Source of the DNA: UBA1189 sp045612065
GTDB taxonomy: Bacteria; Bacteroidota; Bacteroidia; Bacteroidales; Bacteroidaceae
NCBI GenBank assembly: GCA_045612065.1
Contig: JAZKYH010000059.1
Coordinates: 1 to 64,000, forward strand
Reading direction: 5' to 3'
DNA: 64,000 nt
Part shown: positions 43,404 to 52,205 of the stretch, piece by piece
Position numbering within the stretch: the first letter of the stretch is position 1
How the letters are laid out: each line of letters starts with the position of its first letter
The notes under the pieces: generated by a model
Told to the model about the DNA's origin: nothing
Database searches by the model: none
Seen by the model: the letters and a program-made list of their open reading frames with translations, nothing else
Program-made: the position numbers and the translations under genes

Positions 43404-43454
43404 GTTTACTTGCATTTTTCTGAGCTATGACCAGCCTTCATGTTATACCAAAAC

Positions 43455-43485
43455 AAATAGCACCGCTCGTTGAGCAGTGCTATTT
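43455..43485 (-). terminator. Terminator after the sulfatase gene
   Basis: Arms AAATAGCAC/GTGCTATTT with an inner GCTC/GAGC stem and a GTT loop; on the minus strand it continues into TGTTTTGG. It lies 22 nt past the sulfatase stop codon. Confidence 0.8.
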
Positions 43486-43506
43486 CAATTATATATGTAC
43501 CTTCGA

Positions 43507-45072
43507 TTACTCTTGGTTGCGGATGGGGTCGTCATACTGCTCTTGCAGTGTGGTGAGCTTCTTCATCATACGCTTAGTGATGCGCTCGGTTCCGGGCTGA
43601 CCATAGAGGTTGTTGAGCTCGTTGTGGTCATTCTTGAGGTCATACAACTCCCACTCGTCAATGTCGTTGTAGAAGTGGATGAGTTTGTAGCGTTCATCAC
43701 GCACGCCATAGTGACGTTTCACAGAGTGCTCGGCGGGATACTCGTAGAAGTGGTAGTAGAGGGCATCGCGCCACTCGGTCTTCTCGCCCTTGAGCAAGGG
43801 AAGGAAGGACTCTCCGTGCATCTCCTCGGGAACCTCTACACCTGCAAGGTCAAGGAAGGTGGGGCCGTAGTCGATGTTCTGCACGAGCTGTGCCACATCG
43901 CCTTTCTTTCCTCCGGGAAGACGTACGAGTAGGGGAGTGCGGAACGACTCTTCGTACATGAAGCGCTTGTCGAACCAACCGTGCTCGCCCATATAGAAGC
44001 CTTGGTCTGAGGTGTAGACAATCATAGTGTTGTCAAGCAAGCCCTCCTTCTCAAGGTATTCAAGCACGACGCCAATGTTACGGTCGATAGAGGTGATAAC
44101 GCGCAAGTAGTCTCTCATGTATTGCTGGAACTTCCATTCTGCAAGTTCGTTACCTGATAGGTTACGTGCTTTGAAGTCTGCGATTACGGGATCGTAGTGG
44201 CGGTCCCAAGCGGCTTGCACATCGGGACGCATGCGCTGGCGGTACATCTCGCGTCCCCAACCCTCATAAGGGCTGTGGAGCTCGTTCTCGCGGTCGGCCA
44301 TCTTGAGATCATATACGACGCTCATGTCCTTGGCGATGCTCATGCCCTGCTGCTGTGCGGCGATACGGCCTTCGTAGTTGTCGTAGAAGGTCTCAGGTAC
44401 GGGGAAGTTCGAGTCGCTGAAGAGCTCGAGGTCACAAGTGTCAGGCATCCAAGTGCGGTGAGGAGCTTTGTGGTGCAAGAGCAAGCAGAAGGGCTTCTCA
44501 GGGTTACGCAAGCTATCGAGCCAGTTGATAGCCACATCGGTGGTGATATTGGTGGCATAGCCCTCACGCTGTATCTTCTCTCCATTGCGGATGAAATAGG
44601 GGTCATAGTACTCACCCTGACCGATAAGGATATCCCAGTAGTTGAAGCCTGTAGGATTAGAAGCCAAGTGCCACTTACCTATAACAGCAGTCTCATAGCC
44701 AGCTTCCTGCAACAGTTTGGGGAAGGTGAGCTGTGAACCGTCGAAATAGGTGTGGTTGTTGGTGAAGCCATTGGCGTGGCTGTGCTTACCTGTGAGCATA
44801 CAAGCACGGCTGGGACCACTGATAGAGTTAGCCACGAAGCTGTTGGTGAAGCGCACTCCTTCATTGGCGATACGGTCAATGTTGGGAGTCTCGATATAGC
44901 GCTGGTCGTAAGCACTGATGGTTTGGTACGAGTGGTCGTCGCACATGATGAAGAGGATATTCATCGGCTGCTCAGGAGCAGCGGCTTCTTGCTTCTTGTC
45001 ACCTCCTGTGCAGGCGGTGAGACCTGCCAAGGCTAATGTTCCCAATACGGGGAGATTCTTGTTGTTGGTCAT
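43507..45072 (-). CDS. Ser-type sulfatase lipoprotein (S1 family)
   Basis: A 521-residue sulfatase. The N-terminus (LGTLALAGLTAC) is a lipoprotein signal with Cys21. The active-site motif is S85-G-P-S-R-A, the Ser version that requires an anaerobic sulfatase-maturating enzyme to form formylglycine. ILFIMCDDHSYQ and the C-terminal DQGFYMGEHGW metal ligands are intact. The overall sequence resembles S1_11 GlcNAc-6-O-sulfatases of Bacteroides, but the subfamily is a guess. The likely role is desulfation of mucin or glycosaminoglycan fragments. No maturase or PUL neighbours are seen. Confidence 0.9.
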   Translation of the reverse strand: MTNNKNLPVLGTLALAGLTACTGGDKKQEAAAPEQPMNILFIMCDDHSYQTISAYDQRYIETPNIDRIANEGVRFTNSFVANSISGPSRACMLTGKHSHANGFTNNHTYFDGSQLTFPKLLQEAGYETAVIGKWHLASNPTGFNYWDILIGQGEYYDPYFIRNGEKIQREGYATNITTDVAINWLDSLRNPEKPFCLLLHHKAPHRTWMPDTCDLELFSDSNFPVPETFYDNYEGRIAAQQQGMSIAKDMSVVYDLKMADRENELHSPYEGWGREMYRQRMRPDVQAAWDRHYDPVIADFKARNLSGNELAEWKFQQYMRDYLRVITSIDRNIGVVLEYLEKEGLLDNTMIVYTSDQGFYMGEHGWFDKRFMYEESFRTPLLVRLPGGKKGDVAQLVQNIDYGPTFLDLAGVEVPEEMHGESFLPLLKGEKTEWRDALYYHFYEYPAEHSVKRHYGVRDERYKLIHFYNDIDEWELYDLKNDHNELNNLYGQPGTERITKRMMKKLTTLQEQYDDPIRNQE

Positions 45073-45123
45073 GTTATGATTTGTGTTTAACGTGTTAAGA
45101 TAATATGCGCGAAAATCAATAGC

Positions 45124-45867
45124 TTAATTCTTCTTCGGGTATTTGCGGAACCATCCGTCCCAGCGTAGACGCATCACGCCAAACATGGCTTCACCGAAGA
45201 TGCTGCTGTTCATCTTTGAGGTTCCGAGCTCGCGGTTGACGAAGATGACGGGAACCTCCTTAATCTTGAAACCACACTTGTGGGCGGTAAACTTCATCTC
45301 AATCTGGAAGGCATAGCCCTTGAAACGTACCTTGTCAAGTTCGAGCGTTTCGAGCACCTGACGGCGATAACACTTGAAACCGGCTGTGGTGTCTTTCACT
45401 TTGATGCCTGTAACGAATTGCACATACTTCGAAGCGAAGTACGACATCAACACGCGTCCCATGGGCCAGTTCACCACATTAACACCGCTCACGTAACGCG
45501 AACCGATGGACAGGTCATAACCCTCTTCGGCGCAAGCGTTGTAGAGGCGGGGCAAGTCGTTGGGGTTGTGTGAGAAGTCGGCATCCATCTCAAAGATATA
45601 GTCGTACTTATGTTCTACAGCCCACTTGAAACCGCAGATGTAGGCTGTGCCGAGACCGAGCTTGCCGGTGCGCTCAATCATGAACAAGCGTTCGGGAAAC
45701 TCCTTCTGCAACTCTTTGACGATGTCTGCTGTACCGTCGGGCGAACCGTCCTCAATGATAAGTATGTGGAATACTTTCTCCAAGCCGAACACGGCGCGGA
45801 TGATGTTTTCGATATTCTCCTTCTCGTTATACGTAGGGATGATAACGATGCTGTCGCTTTTTTGCAT
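45124..45867 (-). CDS. Polyprenol-phosphate mannosyltransferase-like GT2
   Basis: A 247-residue GT2 enzyme resembling dolichol-phosphate mannose synthase: IIPTYNEKENIENII, IIEDGSPDGTAD, FEMDADFSHNP (DXD) and DTTAGFKCYRR. It has no C-terminal membrane domain, so it acts at the cytoplasmic face, charging polyprenyl phosphate with a hexose for later transfer. It precedes the sulfatase gene by 51 bp on the same strand. The donor sugar is not determinable. Confidence 0.9.
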   Translation of the reverse strand: MQKSDSIVIIPTYNEKENIENIIRAVFGLEKVFHILIIEDGSPDGTADIVKELQKEFPERLFMIERTGKLGLGTAYICGFKWAVEHKYDYIFEMDADFSHNPNDLPRLYNACAEEGYDLSIGSRYVSGVNVVNWPMGRVLMSYFASKYVQFVTGIKVKDTTAGFKCYRRQVLETLELDKVRFKGYAFQIEMKFTAHKCGFKIKEVPVIFVNRELGTSKMNSSIFGEAMFGVMRLRWDGWFRKYPKKN

Positions 45868-45928
45868 ATATTAGTTTCTTTTGTACATTTTCCGCTCAAT
45901 GGCTCTACTGGCCTATGCGCAATTTGTG

Positions 45929-45936
45929 CAAAGATA
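45929..45936 (-). promoter_or_regulatory. GT2 gene promoter (-7 element)
   Basis: TATCTTTG followed by C on the minus strand, 61 nt before the start codon. The -33 region is not clear. Confidence 0.5.
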
Positions 45937-45975
45937 GCGATTATTATATAATGTGCGCGTATTTTGAGTGAAAAT

Positions 45976-46007
45976 GTTTGATATTTGCCCGTTTATTCGT
46001 AACTTCG
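45976..46007 (+). promoter_or_regulatory. Nif3-family gene promoter
   Basis: TTTG (45976-45979), 20-nt spacer and TAACTTCG (46000-46007, one mismatch). The ATG at 46025 is 17 nt downstream, which supports that start over the GTG at 45968. Confidence 0.6.
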
Positions 46008-46024
46008 CACCGTTTTTGAGAAAT

Positions 46025-46807
46025 ATGAAGGCAAAACAAGTGTTGGACGCCCTTGAACAGTATGCGCCTCTGCCTTTGCAAGACAGTTACGACAATGCAG
46101 GCTTGCAAATTGGATTGACAGCGGAGCAGGAAGTTACAGGGGCTTTGTTGTGTTTAGACGTGACCGAGGCCATCATCGACGAGGCCGAGCGTATGGGGTG
46201 CAACTTGATTGTTGCCCACCACCCGCTGTTGTTTCGTGGACTCAAGTCTATCACAGGGCAGAGCTATGTGGAACGTTGCGTCATCAAGGCCATTCAGAAG
46301 GGTGTAGGCATCTATGCCGCTCACACCAACTTGGACAATGCCGAGGGTGGGGTGAACCATCGTATCGCCGCTAAGCTTGGACTTGAGAACCTCTCGTTCC
46401 TCGATGCTAAGCCAGGCATGTCGGCAGGGTCGGGTGTCGTAGGTGAATTGCCTGTTGAGGAAGATGAACAATGTTTCCTCGAGCGTGTAAAGGCTCTGTT
46501 TGGCATCCAATGCATACGTCATAACCAGCTTTGTGGACGCAAGATACGCCGTGTGGCCCTGTGTGGTGGTGCAGGTGGCTTCCTCCTTTCTAATGCCATC
46601 GCCCAAGGTGCTGATGCCTTTCTCACTGGTGAGATGCGCTATCATGATTATTTCGGTCACGAAGGTGATTTGCTGATTGCCGAGATGGGTCACTACGAGA
46701 GCGAGCAATATACGATAGATATATTTGCCGAAATATTGACCAGCCAGTTTCCCGAACTTAAAATCGTAAAAACATCATTAAATACAAATCCCATAAATTA
46801 TTTGTAA
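46025..46807 (+). CDS. Nif3-like dinuclear metal center protein
   Basis: A 260-residue short-form Nif3/YbgI/DUF34 protein: LQDSYDNAGLQIG, NLIVAHHPLLFRG, YAAHTNLDNAEGGVN and the C-terminal TGEMRYHD...GHYESEQ carry the His/Asp/Glu ligands for two metals. The family is thought to be a metal-dependent hydrolase with possible GTP cyclohydrolase-like activity; the role is unsettled. The zinc-ribbon coiled-coil gene follows after 3 bp, a pairing common in bacteria. Confidence 0.92.
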   Translation: MKAKQVLDALEQYAPLPLQDSYDNAGLQIGLTAEQEVTGALLCLDVTEAIIDEAERMGCNLIVAHHPLLFRGLKSITGQSYVERCVIKAIQKGVGIYAAHTNLDNAEGGVNHRIAAKLGLENLSFLDAKPGMSAGSGVVGELPVEEDEQCFLERVKALFGIQCIRHNQLCGRKIRRVALCGGAGGFLLSNAIAQGADAFLTGEMRYHDYFGHEGDLLIAEMGHYESEQYTIDIFAEILTSQFPELKIVKTSLNTNPINYL

Positions 46808-46810
46808 CCT

Positions 46811-47650
46811 ATGGCAAAAGACATCAAGAAAGATCCGCAGGAATATACTGTGGAAGAGAAGTTGAAATCATTGTACCAGTTGCAGGTTATCTTCTCGGAG
46901 ATAGACCGCATCAAGACTCTTCGTGGCGAGCTCCCTCTTGAGGTGCAGGACCTTGAGGATGAGGTAGCTGGACTCCGCACTCGTATTGGAAATATCTCTG
47001 GAAGCATCGAAGAGATTAAGAGCGAAGAGGCTAAGCGTCGCAACAAGATTGAAGAGGCTAAGGCAATGATTGAGAAATATACCGAGGACCAGAACAACGT
47101 ACGCAACAACCGTGAGTACGACCTCTTGGCCAAGGAAATCGAGTTCCAGACTCTCGAGGTGGAGTTCTGCGAGAAGAAACTCCGCCAGTATGCCGGCGAC
47201 CTCAAGGTTAAGAACGAAGAGATTGAGCGCACCAATGCTTTGCTCGAAGAGCGTCTTGCAGCCCTTGAGGACAAGCGCAACGAGCTTGAAGAAATCGTTT
47301 CTGAGACCAAGGAAGAGGAGGAGAAGCTCCGCGACCGTGCCAAGGTGCTTGAGGGTACCATCGAGGCTCGTCTGTTGCAGTCGTTCAAGCGTATCCGTAA
47401 GAACACTCGCAATGGTCTCGGTGTAGTATATGTACAGCGTGATGCTTGCGGTGGTTGCTTCAACAAGATTCCGCCCCAGCGTCAGCTCGACATCAAGATG
47501 CGCAAGAAAATCATCGTATGTGAGTATTGCGGTCGTATCATGATTGACCCTGAGTTGGCGGGTATCAAGGAGACTACCGTACAGGCTCCTGAGAAGAAGA
47601 CCCGCAAGCGCGCCATCCGCAAGAAAGGCGACGAGGCTGCTGCAGAGTAA
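46811..47650 (+). CDS. Coiled-coil zinc-ribbon protein (DUF164/CT398 type)
   Basis: A 279-residue protein: a long coiled-coil hairpin (about 15-195) and a C-terminal C4 zinc ribbon (CGGCFNKIPPQ...CEYCGRIM), followed by a basic tail. Homologues occur beside Nif3 genes and have been proposed to act in RNA or protein quality control; the exact function is unknown. The stop codon is followed by a terminator that overlaps the next promoter. Confidence 0.9.
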   Translation: MAKDIKKDPQEYTVEEKLKSLYQLQVIFSEIDRIKTLRGELPLEVQDLEDEVAGLRTRIGNISGSIEEIKSEEAKRRNKIEEAKAMIEKYTEDQNNVRNNREYDLLAKEIEFQTLEVEFCEKKLRQYAGDLKVKNEEIERTNALLEERLAALEDKRNELEEIVSETKEEEEKLRDRAKVLEGTIEARLLQSFKRIRKNTRNGLGVVYVQRDACGGCFNKIPPQRQLDIKMRKKIIVCEYCGRIMIDPELAGIKETTVQAPEKKTRKRAIRKKGDEAAAE

Positions 47651-47670
47651 ATCGTGTATATATAAATCTT

Positions 47671-47706
47671 AAAATGGCATCATTTGGTATGGTGCCATTT
47701 TTTTTG
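47671..47706 (+). terminator. Terminator overlapping the nrnA promoter
   Basis: 9-bp arms AAAATGGCA/TGCCATTTT (47671-47679 with 47693-47701) and a T-tract. The loop contains TTTG used as the -33 element of the next promoter. Confidence 0.8.
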
Positions 47707-47714
47707 TACTTTTG
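47683..47714 (+). promoter_or_regulatory. nrnA promoter
   Basis: TTTG (47683-47686), 20-nt spacer, TACTTTTG (47707-47714), ATG 28 nt downstream. It is interleaved with the preceding terminator. Confidence 0.7.
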
Positions 47715-47742
47715 TCCAATAAAGGTTTAGTATCAAATCAGA

Positions 47743-48768
47743 ATGATAGAGAATGTATTTAAGACAGATGATGTTGAACGCTTGGAAGCGATTATCAGCG
47801 AGAATAATTTCTTTGTACTTACCTGCCATGCAGGCCCCGATGGCGACGCCTTGGGCTCAACCTTGGGCTTTGCCCATTACTTGCGCGGATTGGGTAAAGA
47901 GGCGCAGGTGGTAGTGCCCGATGCATTCCCCGATTTCTTGGCGTGGCTGCCCAGTGCACAAGATATACTGAGGTTTGACAAGTATCGCGACAAGACAGAG
48001 CTGATAATTGCTATGGCCGATGTCATCTTTGCGATGGACTACAATGCGCTGAGTCGTGTGGATGATATGGGATCGCTGATTGCGAAGTCGAAAGCCAAGA
48101 AGGTGCTCGTAGACCATCATCTGCAGCCCGATAACTTCTGCGATTTGTCGTTCTCCTACCCACGATTGTCTTCTACATGTGAAGTGGTGTTCCGACTCAT
48201 CGTGGCAATGGGTGGATACGAACAACTCTCTAAGGCGGCTTGTGAGTGCATATATACCGGCATGATGACCGACACTGGATGCTTCTCCTATGGTCCCTGC
48301 ACGCAAGAGGTCTACCTCATCATCAGTATGCTGATGCAGAAGGAAATCAATAAAGACCGCATATATAATAAGGTGTTCAACAACTACTCCGAAGGCCGTC
48401 TGCGCCTGATGGGTTATGTGCTGTACGAGAAGATGCGCGTGTTCCCCGAGCTCCATGCCGCACTTATCACGCTGAGCAGGGAGGAGATGGCGCGGTTCAA
48501 CTTCAACAAGGGCGACTCGGAAGGCTTGGTCAATATCCCCTTGCAGATGAAGGGCATCTACTTCTCGGCATTTCTGCGCGAGGATACCGATAAGGATCTC
48601 ATCCGCGTGTCGCTGCGCTCACAAGGAACCTTTGCCTGCAATAAGTTTGCTGCGCAGTATTTCAGTGGTGGAGGACATCTCAATGCCTCGGGTGGACAGC
48701 ACGATGGTACATTGGAAGAGGCCATAGAGATATTCGAAAAGGGACTGGCAGAGTTTAATATGCCATAA
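47743..48768 (+). CDS. nrnA: DHH/DHHA1 phosphoesterase, NrnA-like
   Basis: A 341-residue protein with motifs HAGPDGDALGS, MDYNA, LVDHHLQPDN (DHH) and, in the DHHA1 domain, GGGHLNASGG. NrnA enzymes degrade nano-RNA and 3'-phosphoadenosine 5'-phosphate. All metal ligands are present. The following DUF4827 and glmM genes are on the same strand with gaps of 99 and 43 bp. Confidence 0.9.
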   Translation: MIENVFKTDDVERLEAIISENNFFVLTCHAGPDGDALGSTLGFAHYLRGLGKEAQVVVPDAFPDFLAWLPSAQDILRFDKYRDKTELIIAMADVIFAMDYNALSRVDDMGSLIAKSKAKKVLVDHHLQPDNFCDLSFSYPRLSSTCEVVFRLIVAMGGYEQLSKAACECIYTGMMTDTGCFSYGPCTQEVYLIISMLMQKEINKDRIYNKVFNNYSEGRLRLMGYVLYEKMRVFPELHAALITLSREEMARFNFNKGDSEGLVNIPLQMKGIYFSAFLREDTDKDLIRVSLRSQGTFACNKFAAQYFSGGGHLNASGGQHDGTLEEAIEIFEKGLAEFNMP

Positions 48769-48836
48769 AACCGTTATTATTGGATAAATATTTGAAAAAA
48801 AAGTAATAAGATAGCACATGTTGATGTCGTTTTTAT

Positions 48837-48844
48837 TACTTTTG
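48837..48844 (+). promoter_or_regulatory. DUF4827 gene promoter (-7 element)
   Basis: TACTTTTG, 23 nt before the ATG. No convincing -33 element. Confidence 0.5.
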
Positions 48845-48867
48845 TAGAGATTTTTCAAGCATACTGA

Positions 48868-49482
48868 ATGAGAAGACACTTTTTTGTTGCAATAATAGCG
48901 CTATTTGCCACCGTGTGGTGTTCGTGTGAGGACTACGAGACATATGCCGAGATGAAAGAGAAGGAAAGGTTGTGTATCGAGGATTTCATACGCGAGCAGG
49001 GCATCAAGGTAATCAGCAAGGAGGAGTTTGAGAAAGATACCATTACCAATGTCGATGAGAACGAGTTTGTGCTCTTCGAGGATAGAGGTGTCTATATGCA
49101 GATTGAGCGCAAGGGTGAGGGGCGTATGATGGAAGATGGCGACCGTGGTGTGTTCATGGCCCGATACTTGGAGATGAATATAGAGTCAGGCGATACCATT
49201 TCAGGCAATCTGTATGCCAATACACCGGACTACTTCACCTGTAGCCGTAGTGGCGATGTCTTTACCGCATCGTTTACTCAGGGCTATATGCTCAGTGTGT
49301 ACAGCAGCAGCGTTGTTCCTGGCGGATGGCTGATACCGTTCAGCTACATCACTCCAGGACGTCCTAATGACAAGGCTGCCAAGGTGCGCTTGATATTGCC
49401 TCATGGTGAAAGCACCTCAATGGCTGCACAATATGTGTATCCCACCTATTATGAGATAACCTATATACCAGAACGAGAATAA
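48868..49482 (+). CDS. DUF4827-family lipoprotein
   Basis: A 204-residue protein with a lipoprotein-like N-terminus (FFVAIIALFATVWCSCEDY). The body (VISKEEFEKDT, YMQIERKGEGRMMEDGDRGV, FTASFTQGYMLSVY, KVRLILPHGESTSMA) fits the Bacteroidetes DUF4827 family, which resembles FKBP-type peptidyl-prolyl isomerase folds (GWLIPFSYI...). Isomerase activity is not established. It lies upstream of glmM. Confidence 0.82.
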   Translation: MRRHFFVAIIALFATVWCSCEDYETYAEMKEKERLCIEDFIREQGIKVISKEEFEKDTITNVDENEFVLFEDRGVYMQIERKGEGRMMEDGDRGVFMARYLEMNIESGDTISGNLYANTPDYFTCSRSGDVFTASFTQGYMLSVYSSSVVPGGWLIPFSYITPGRPNDKAAKVRLILPHGESTSMAAQYVYPTYYEITYIPERE

Positions 49483-49525
49483 TAGAACCAAACATTTAAT
49501 AACTCACTTATATACCGGAAAGACT

Positions 49526-50917
49526 ATGACACTGATTAAGTCAATTTCAGGAATCCGCGGCACCATCGGTGGCGTGGCGGGCGAGGGTCTCAATCCGCTC
49601 GACATCACTAAGTTTGTAGCTGCTTATGCTACATTAATCCGCAAGACTACTACCAACACAAGCAACACGATTGTGGTGGGTCGCGATGCTCGTATCTCTG
49701 GTGAGATGGTGCGCAGCTGCGTATGCGGCACACTCATGGGTATGGGCTTCGATGTTATCGACATAGGTTTGGCCTCTACTCCTACTACAGAGTTGGCTGT
49801 TACCATGTCTGGCTCATGCGGTGGTATCATCCTTACTGCCAGCCACAACCCCCGTCAGTGGAATGCCCTCAAGCTCCTCAACGAGAAGGGTGAGTTCCTC
49901 AATGCTGTTGAGGGTGCCGAAGTGCTTGCACTCGCTGCTGCCGAGGCATTCGAGTTTGCCGACATCGACCACATCGGTCACTACACCAAGGATGACTCAT
50001 ACGACCAGAAGCACATCGACAGCGTACTTGCTCTCGACCTCGTGGACGTTGAGGCTATCCGCAAGGCAAACTTCAAGGTAGCTATCGACTGCGTTAACTC
50101 TGTAGGTGGCGTGGTACTTCCCAAGTTGCTCAAGCAGCTCGGTGTGGAGACTATCGAAGGCCTCTACTGCGAGCCCACTGGTGACTTCCAGCACAACCCC
50201 GAGCCCTTGGAGAAGAACTTGACAGACATCATGGGTCTCATGAAGAACTCAGACCTCGATGTTGCTTTTGTTGTTGACCCCGACGTTGACCGTCTCGCTA
50301 TCATCGATGAAAAGGGTAATATGTATGGTGAGGAGTACACCCTCGTGACCATTGCCGACTATATCCTTCAGCACACACCGGGTAACACCGTATCAAACCT
50401 CAGCTCTACCCGTGCGCTACGCGACGTTACTCGTCAGTATGGCCTCGAGTACAACGCTTCAGCCGTAGGTGAGGTAAACGTAGTAACCAAGATGAAGGCT
50501 ACCGGTGCCGTTATCGGTGGTGAGGGTAATGGAGGTGTCATCTATCCCGCCAGCCACTATGGTCGCGATGCTCTCGTAGGTATTGCCCTCTTCCTCACCT
50601 ATCTTGCCAAGAAGCAGATGACCGTGAGTGAGCTCCGCAAGACCTATCCCGCTTACTACATGGCGAAGAACCGTATTGACCTCACTCCCGATGTTGACGT
50701 TGACGCTATCCTCGTGAAGGTTAAGGAAATCTATGCCAACGAAGAGGTAAACGATATTGACGGTGTGAAGATCGACTTCCCCGACAAGTGGGTACACTTG
50801 CGTAAGAGCAACACTGAGCCCATCATCCGCGTATACTCTGAGGCAGGTTCTCCCGAGGAGGCCGAGGCTATCGGTGAGGCTGTGATGAAGGTGGTTTATG
50901 ACCTCAGCAAGAAGTAA
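49526..50917 (+). CDS. glmM: Phosphoglucosamine mutase
   Basis: A 463-residue alpha-D-phosphohexomutase. The phosphoserine loop is LTASHNPRQWNALK, the metal loop VVDPDVDRLA, the sugar-binding loop GGEGNGGVI and the phosphate-binding loop RKSNTEPIIRVY. It is assigned to GlmM (glucosamine-6-P to glucosamine-1-P for peptidoglycan precursors) by resemblance to Bacteroidetes glmM; a phosphomannomutase/phosphoglucomutase role cannot be excluded. Confidence 0.9.
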   Translation: MTLIKSISGIRGTIGGVAGEGLNPLDITKFVAAYATLIRKTTTNTSNTIVVGRDARISGEMVRSCVCGTLMGMGFDVIDIGLASTPTTELAVTMSGSCGGIILTASHNPRQWNALKLLNEKGEFLNAVEGAEVLALAAAEAFEFADIDHIGHYTKDDSYDQKHIDSVLALDLVDVEAIRKANFKVAIDCVNSVGGVVLPKLLKQLGVETIEGLYCEPTGDFQHNPEPLEKNLTDIMGLMKNSDLDVAFVVDPDVDRLAIIDEKGNMYGEEYTLVTIADYILQHTPGNTVSNLSSTRALRDVTRQYGLEYNASAVGEVNVVTKMKATGAVIGGEGNGGVIYPASHYGRDALVGIALFLTYLAKKQMTVSELRKTYPAYYMAKNRIDLTPDVDVDAILVKVKEIYANEEVNDIDGVKIDFPDKWVHLRKSNTEPIIRVYSEAGSPEEAEAIGEAVMKVVYDLSKK

Positions 50918-50947
50918 TAAGATTCGTAGATTCTTAAGGTTTGCATT

Positions 50948-51016
50948 ATGTTACTCACGCTTTTTTTACTCAGTCTCGTTGGACTATTCGTAAGGAAGAA
51001 GAGAAAGAAAGCATAG
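50948..51016 (+). CDS. Possible 22-residue membrane peptide
   Basis: MLLTLFLLSLVGLFVRKKRK plus KA: a hydrophobic helix then a basic tail, between glmM and a hairpin at 51037-51069. AAGG lies about 10 nt upstream as a weak ribosome site. It could be a genuine small membrane protein or chance. Confidence 0.3.
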   Translation: MLLTLFLLSLVGLFVRKKRKKA

Positions 51017-51180
51017 TAATTGATGCTTATAATACAAAGAGGTGGGGTCGGTTATCTGCTCCACCTCTTGCTATATCTGAAGGCAACCTGTCACCTAATA
51101 TAGGAATAAGACAAAATCATGTAAACCTGTTATAGGAATAAACTTCAAAACTGACAACCTAAATCAGGAAACTACTGCTT

Positions 51181-51225
51181 GAAAAAAGCCTTTGTCCGTT
51201 AGAAAAATCAGACAAAGACTTTTTC
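51181..51225 (+). repeat. Stem-loop sharing its loop with the 21491 terminator
   Basis: Imperfect arms around CTTTGTC/GACAAAG and GAAAAA/TTTTTC enclose CGTTAGAAAAATC. The loop and the downstream 32-nt block (51231-51262) are shared with the terminator after the TolC-like gene, but the stem sequence is different. Confidence 0.75.
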
Positions 51226-51230
51226 AAAAA

Positions 51231-51262
51231 CGGACGGCTCCAATTTTTTTATCAGACGGCTC
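51231..51262. repeat. 32-nt segment repeated at 21516
   Basis: One mismatch in 32 to 21516-21547; see that entry. Further GCTCCAATTTT copies follow at 51279 and 51302. Confidence 0.85.
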
Positions 51263-51465
51263 CGATTTTCAAAACGGACAGCTCCAATTTTTCTACCAAA
51301 CAGCTCCAATTTTCTCATTAGGGCTCACAGTTCATCGCTCAAAGCTCCCTTATAACTTTTAATGCTATAACGAAATTACAAATATATATATAAAATTGTA
51401 CAATTTTACATTAACGCAAAGTTGGTGTGCTCAGTTTGTGTTGACTATATCAAATATTTGAATAT

Positions 51466-52193
51466 ATGTTAGTTGTAAAGTTTTTACAAACTGTTGAGTC
51501 GTTTGGGAAATATGCCATGTGTGGTGATTTGGAATACTTCGTTTCTTCTCATATGCCTCATGGCTTTGTCGAGACTATCATAAATAATCGTTGTCACACC
51601 AATCACACACACCATCCTGAAGTATCTGACGACCGTTGCGCTTTCTTGATGGGAAATACACTTGTTTGTGGTGTGGTCGAAGTAGTTGGAAAGAGTCTAT
51701 ATCGAGCGATTTATAACGAAGAGCCTGTATCTTCAAATCCCATATACACAAAAAGAAACAAATATTCAAGTTTGATTTGTTCGCAGAGGAGCGTGTAAAC
51801 CTTGTTGTCAATACTCCCAAGAAGACCTATACGTTAGACCTGATCGATCATCTCCTTGTAGGATTGGTAAAGCTAGAAAATTAGGATAATTTCTTGGATG
51901 ACGCACCGAGCAAGATTTACTACACAAGAAAGACAAAGTCATTCCTTTCTACCATTGCACTCAACAAACTCTACTACTTCATGCCCTACATTAAAGGCAA
52001 GGGAGTAAAGGACTTATTTATAGCACGCTTCGGAAGCAAGACAGAAATCAATAAGGCAAGCCATGATACTGACCCTCGCTTGGTGTTTGAGTTAGAGTAT
52101 CTCGAAAGTTTACCAGACTATAAGCCCATCAAACTCAATATCTTTAACTCGTTTAGAGATACGATATTGGGTAGTGTGGTTGAAATCGAATAA
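51466..52193 (+). pseudogene. Degraded gene of unknown family
   Basis: Coding-like sequence is split across frames. 51466-51798 is open (starts MLVVKFLQTVESFGKYAMCG). A different frame is open from 51717 with FKFDLFAEERVNLVVNTPKK and TYTLDLIDHLLVGLVKLEN, meets an in-frame TAG at 51882-51884, and continues as DNFLDDAPSKIYYTRKTKS through SLPDYKPIKLNIFNSFRDTI to 52193. One frameshift and one stop therefore separate three parts. I do not recognise the family. It ends 12 bp from the convergent arginine deiminase gene. Confidence 0.55.
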
Positions 52194-52205
52194 TACAAGG
52201 TGTAT

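Larger units (their letters stand above)
51017..51465. other. Repeat-rich intergenic region
   Basis: No gene. It holds the hairpin 51037-51069 (AAGAGGTGG/CCACCTCTT, a weak terminator for glmM), then 51181-51320: a hairpin with the same TTAGAAAAAT loop as the 21491 terminator and four copies of GCTCCAATTTT-like or related words. 51330-51465 is AT-rich. Confidence 0.75.

Noticed and set aside
51882..51884. In-frame TAG considered as stop-codon recoding (pyrrolysine-like or readthrough)
   Set aside because: A frameshift also interrupts the same gene, so decay is simpler; no PylS/PylT-like genes are seen.
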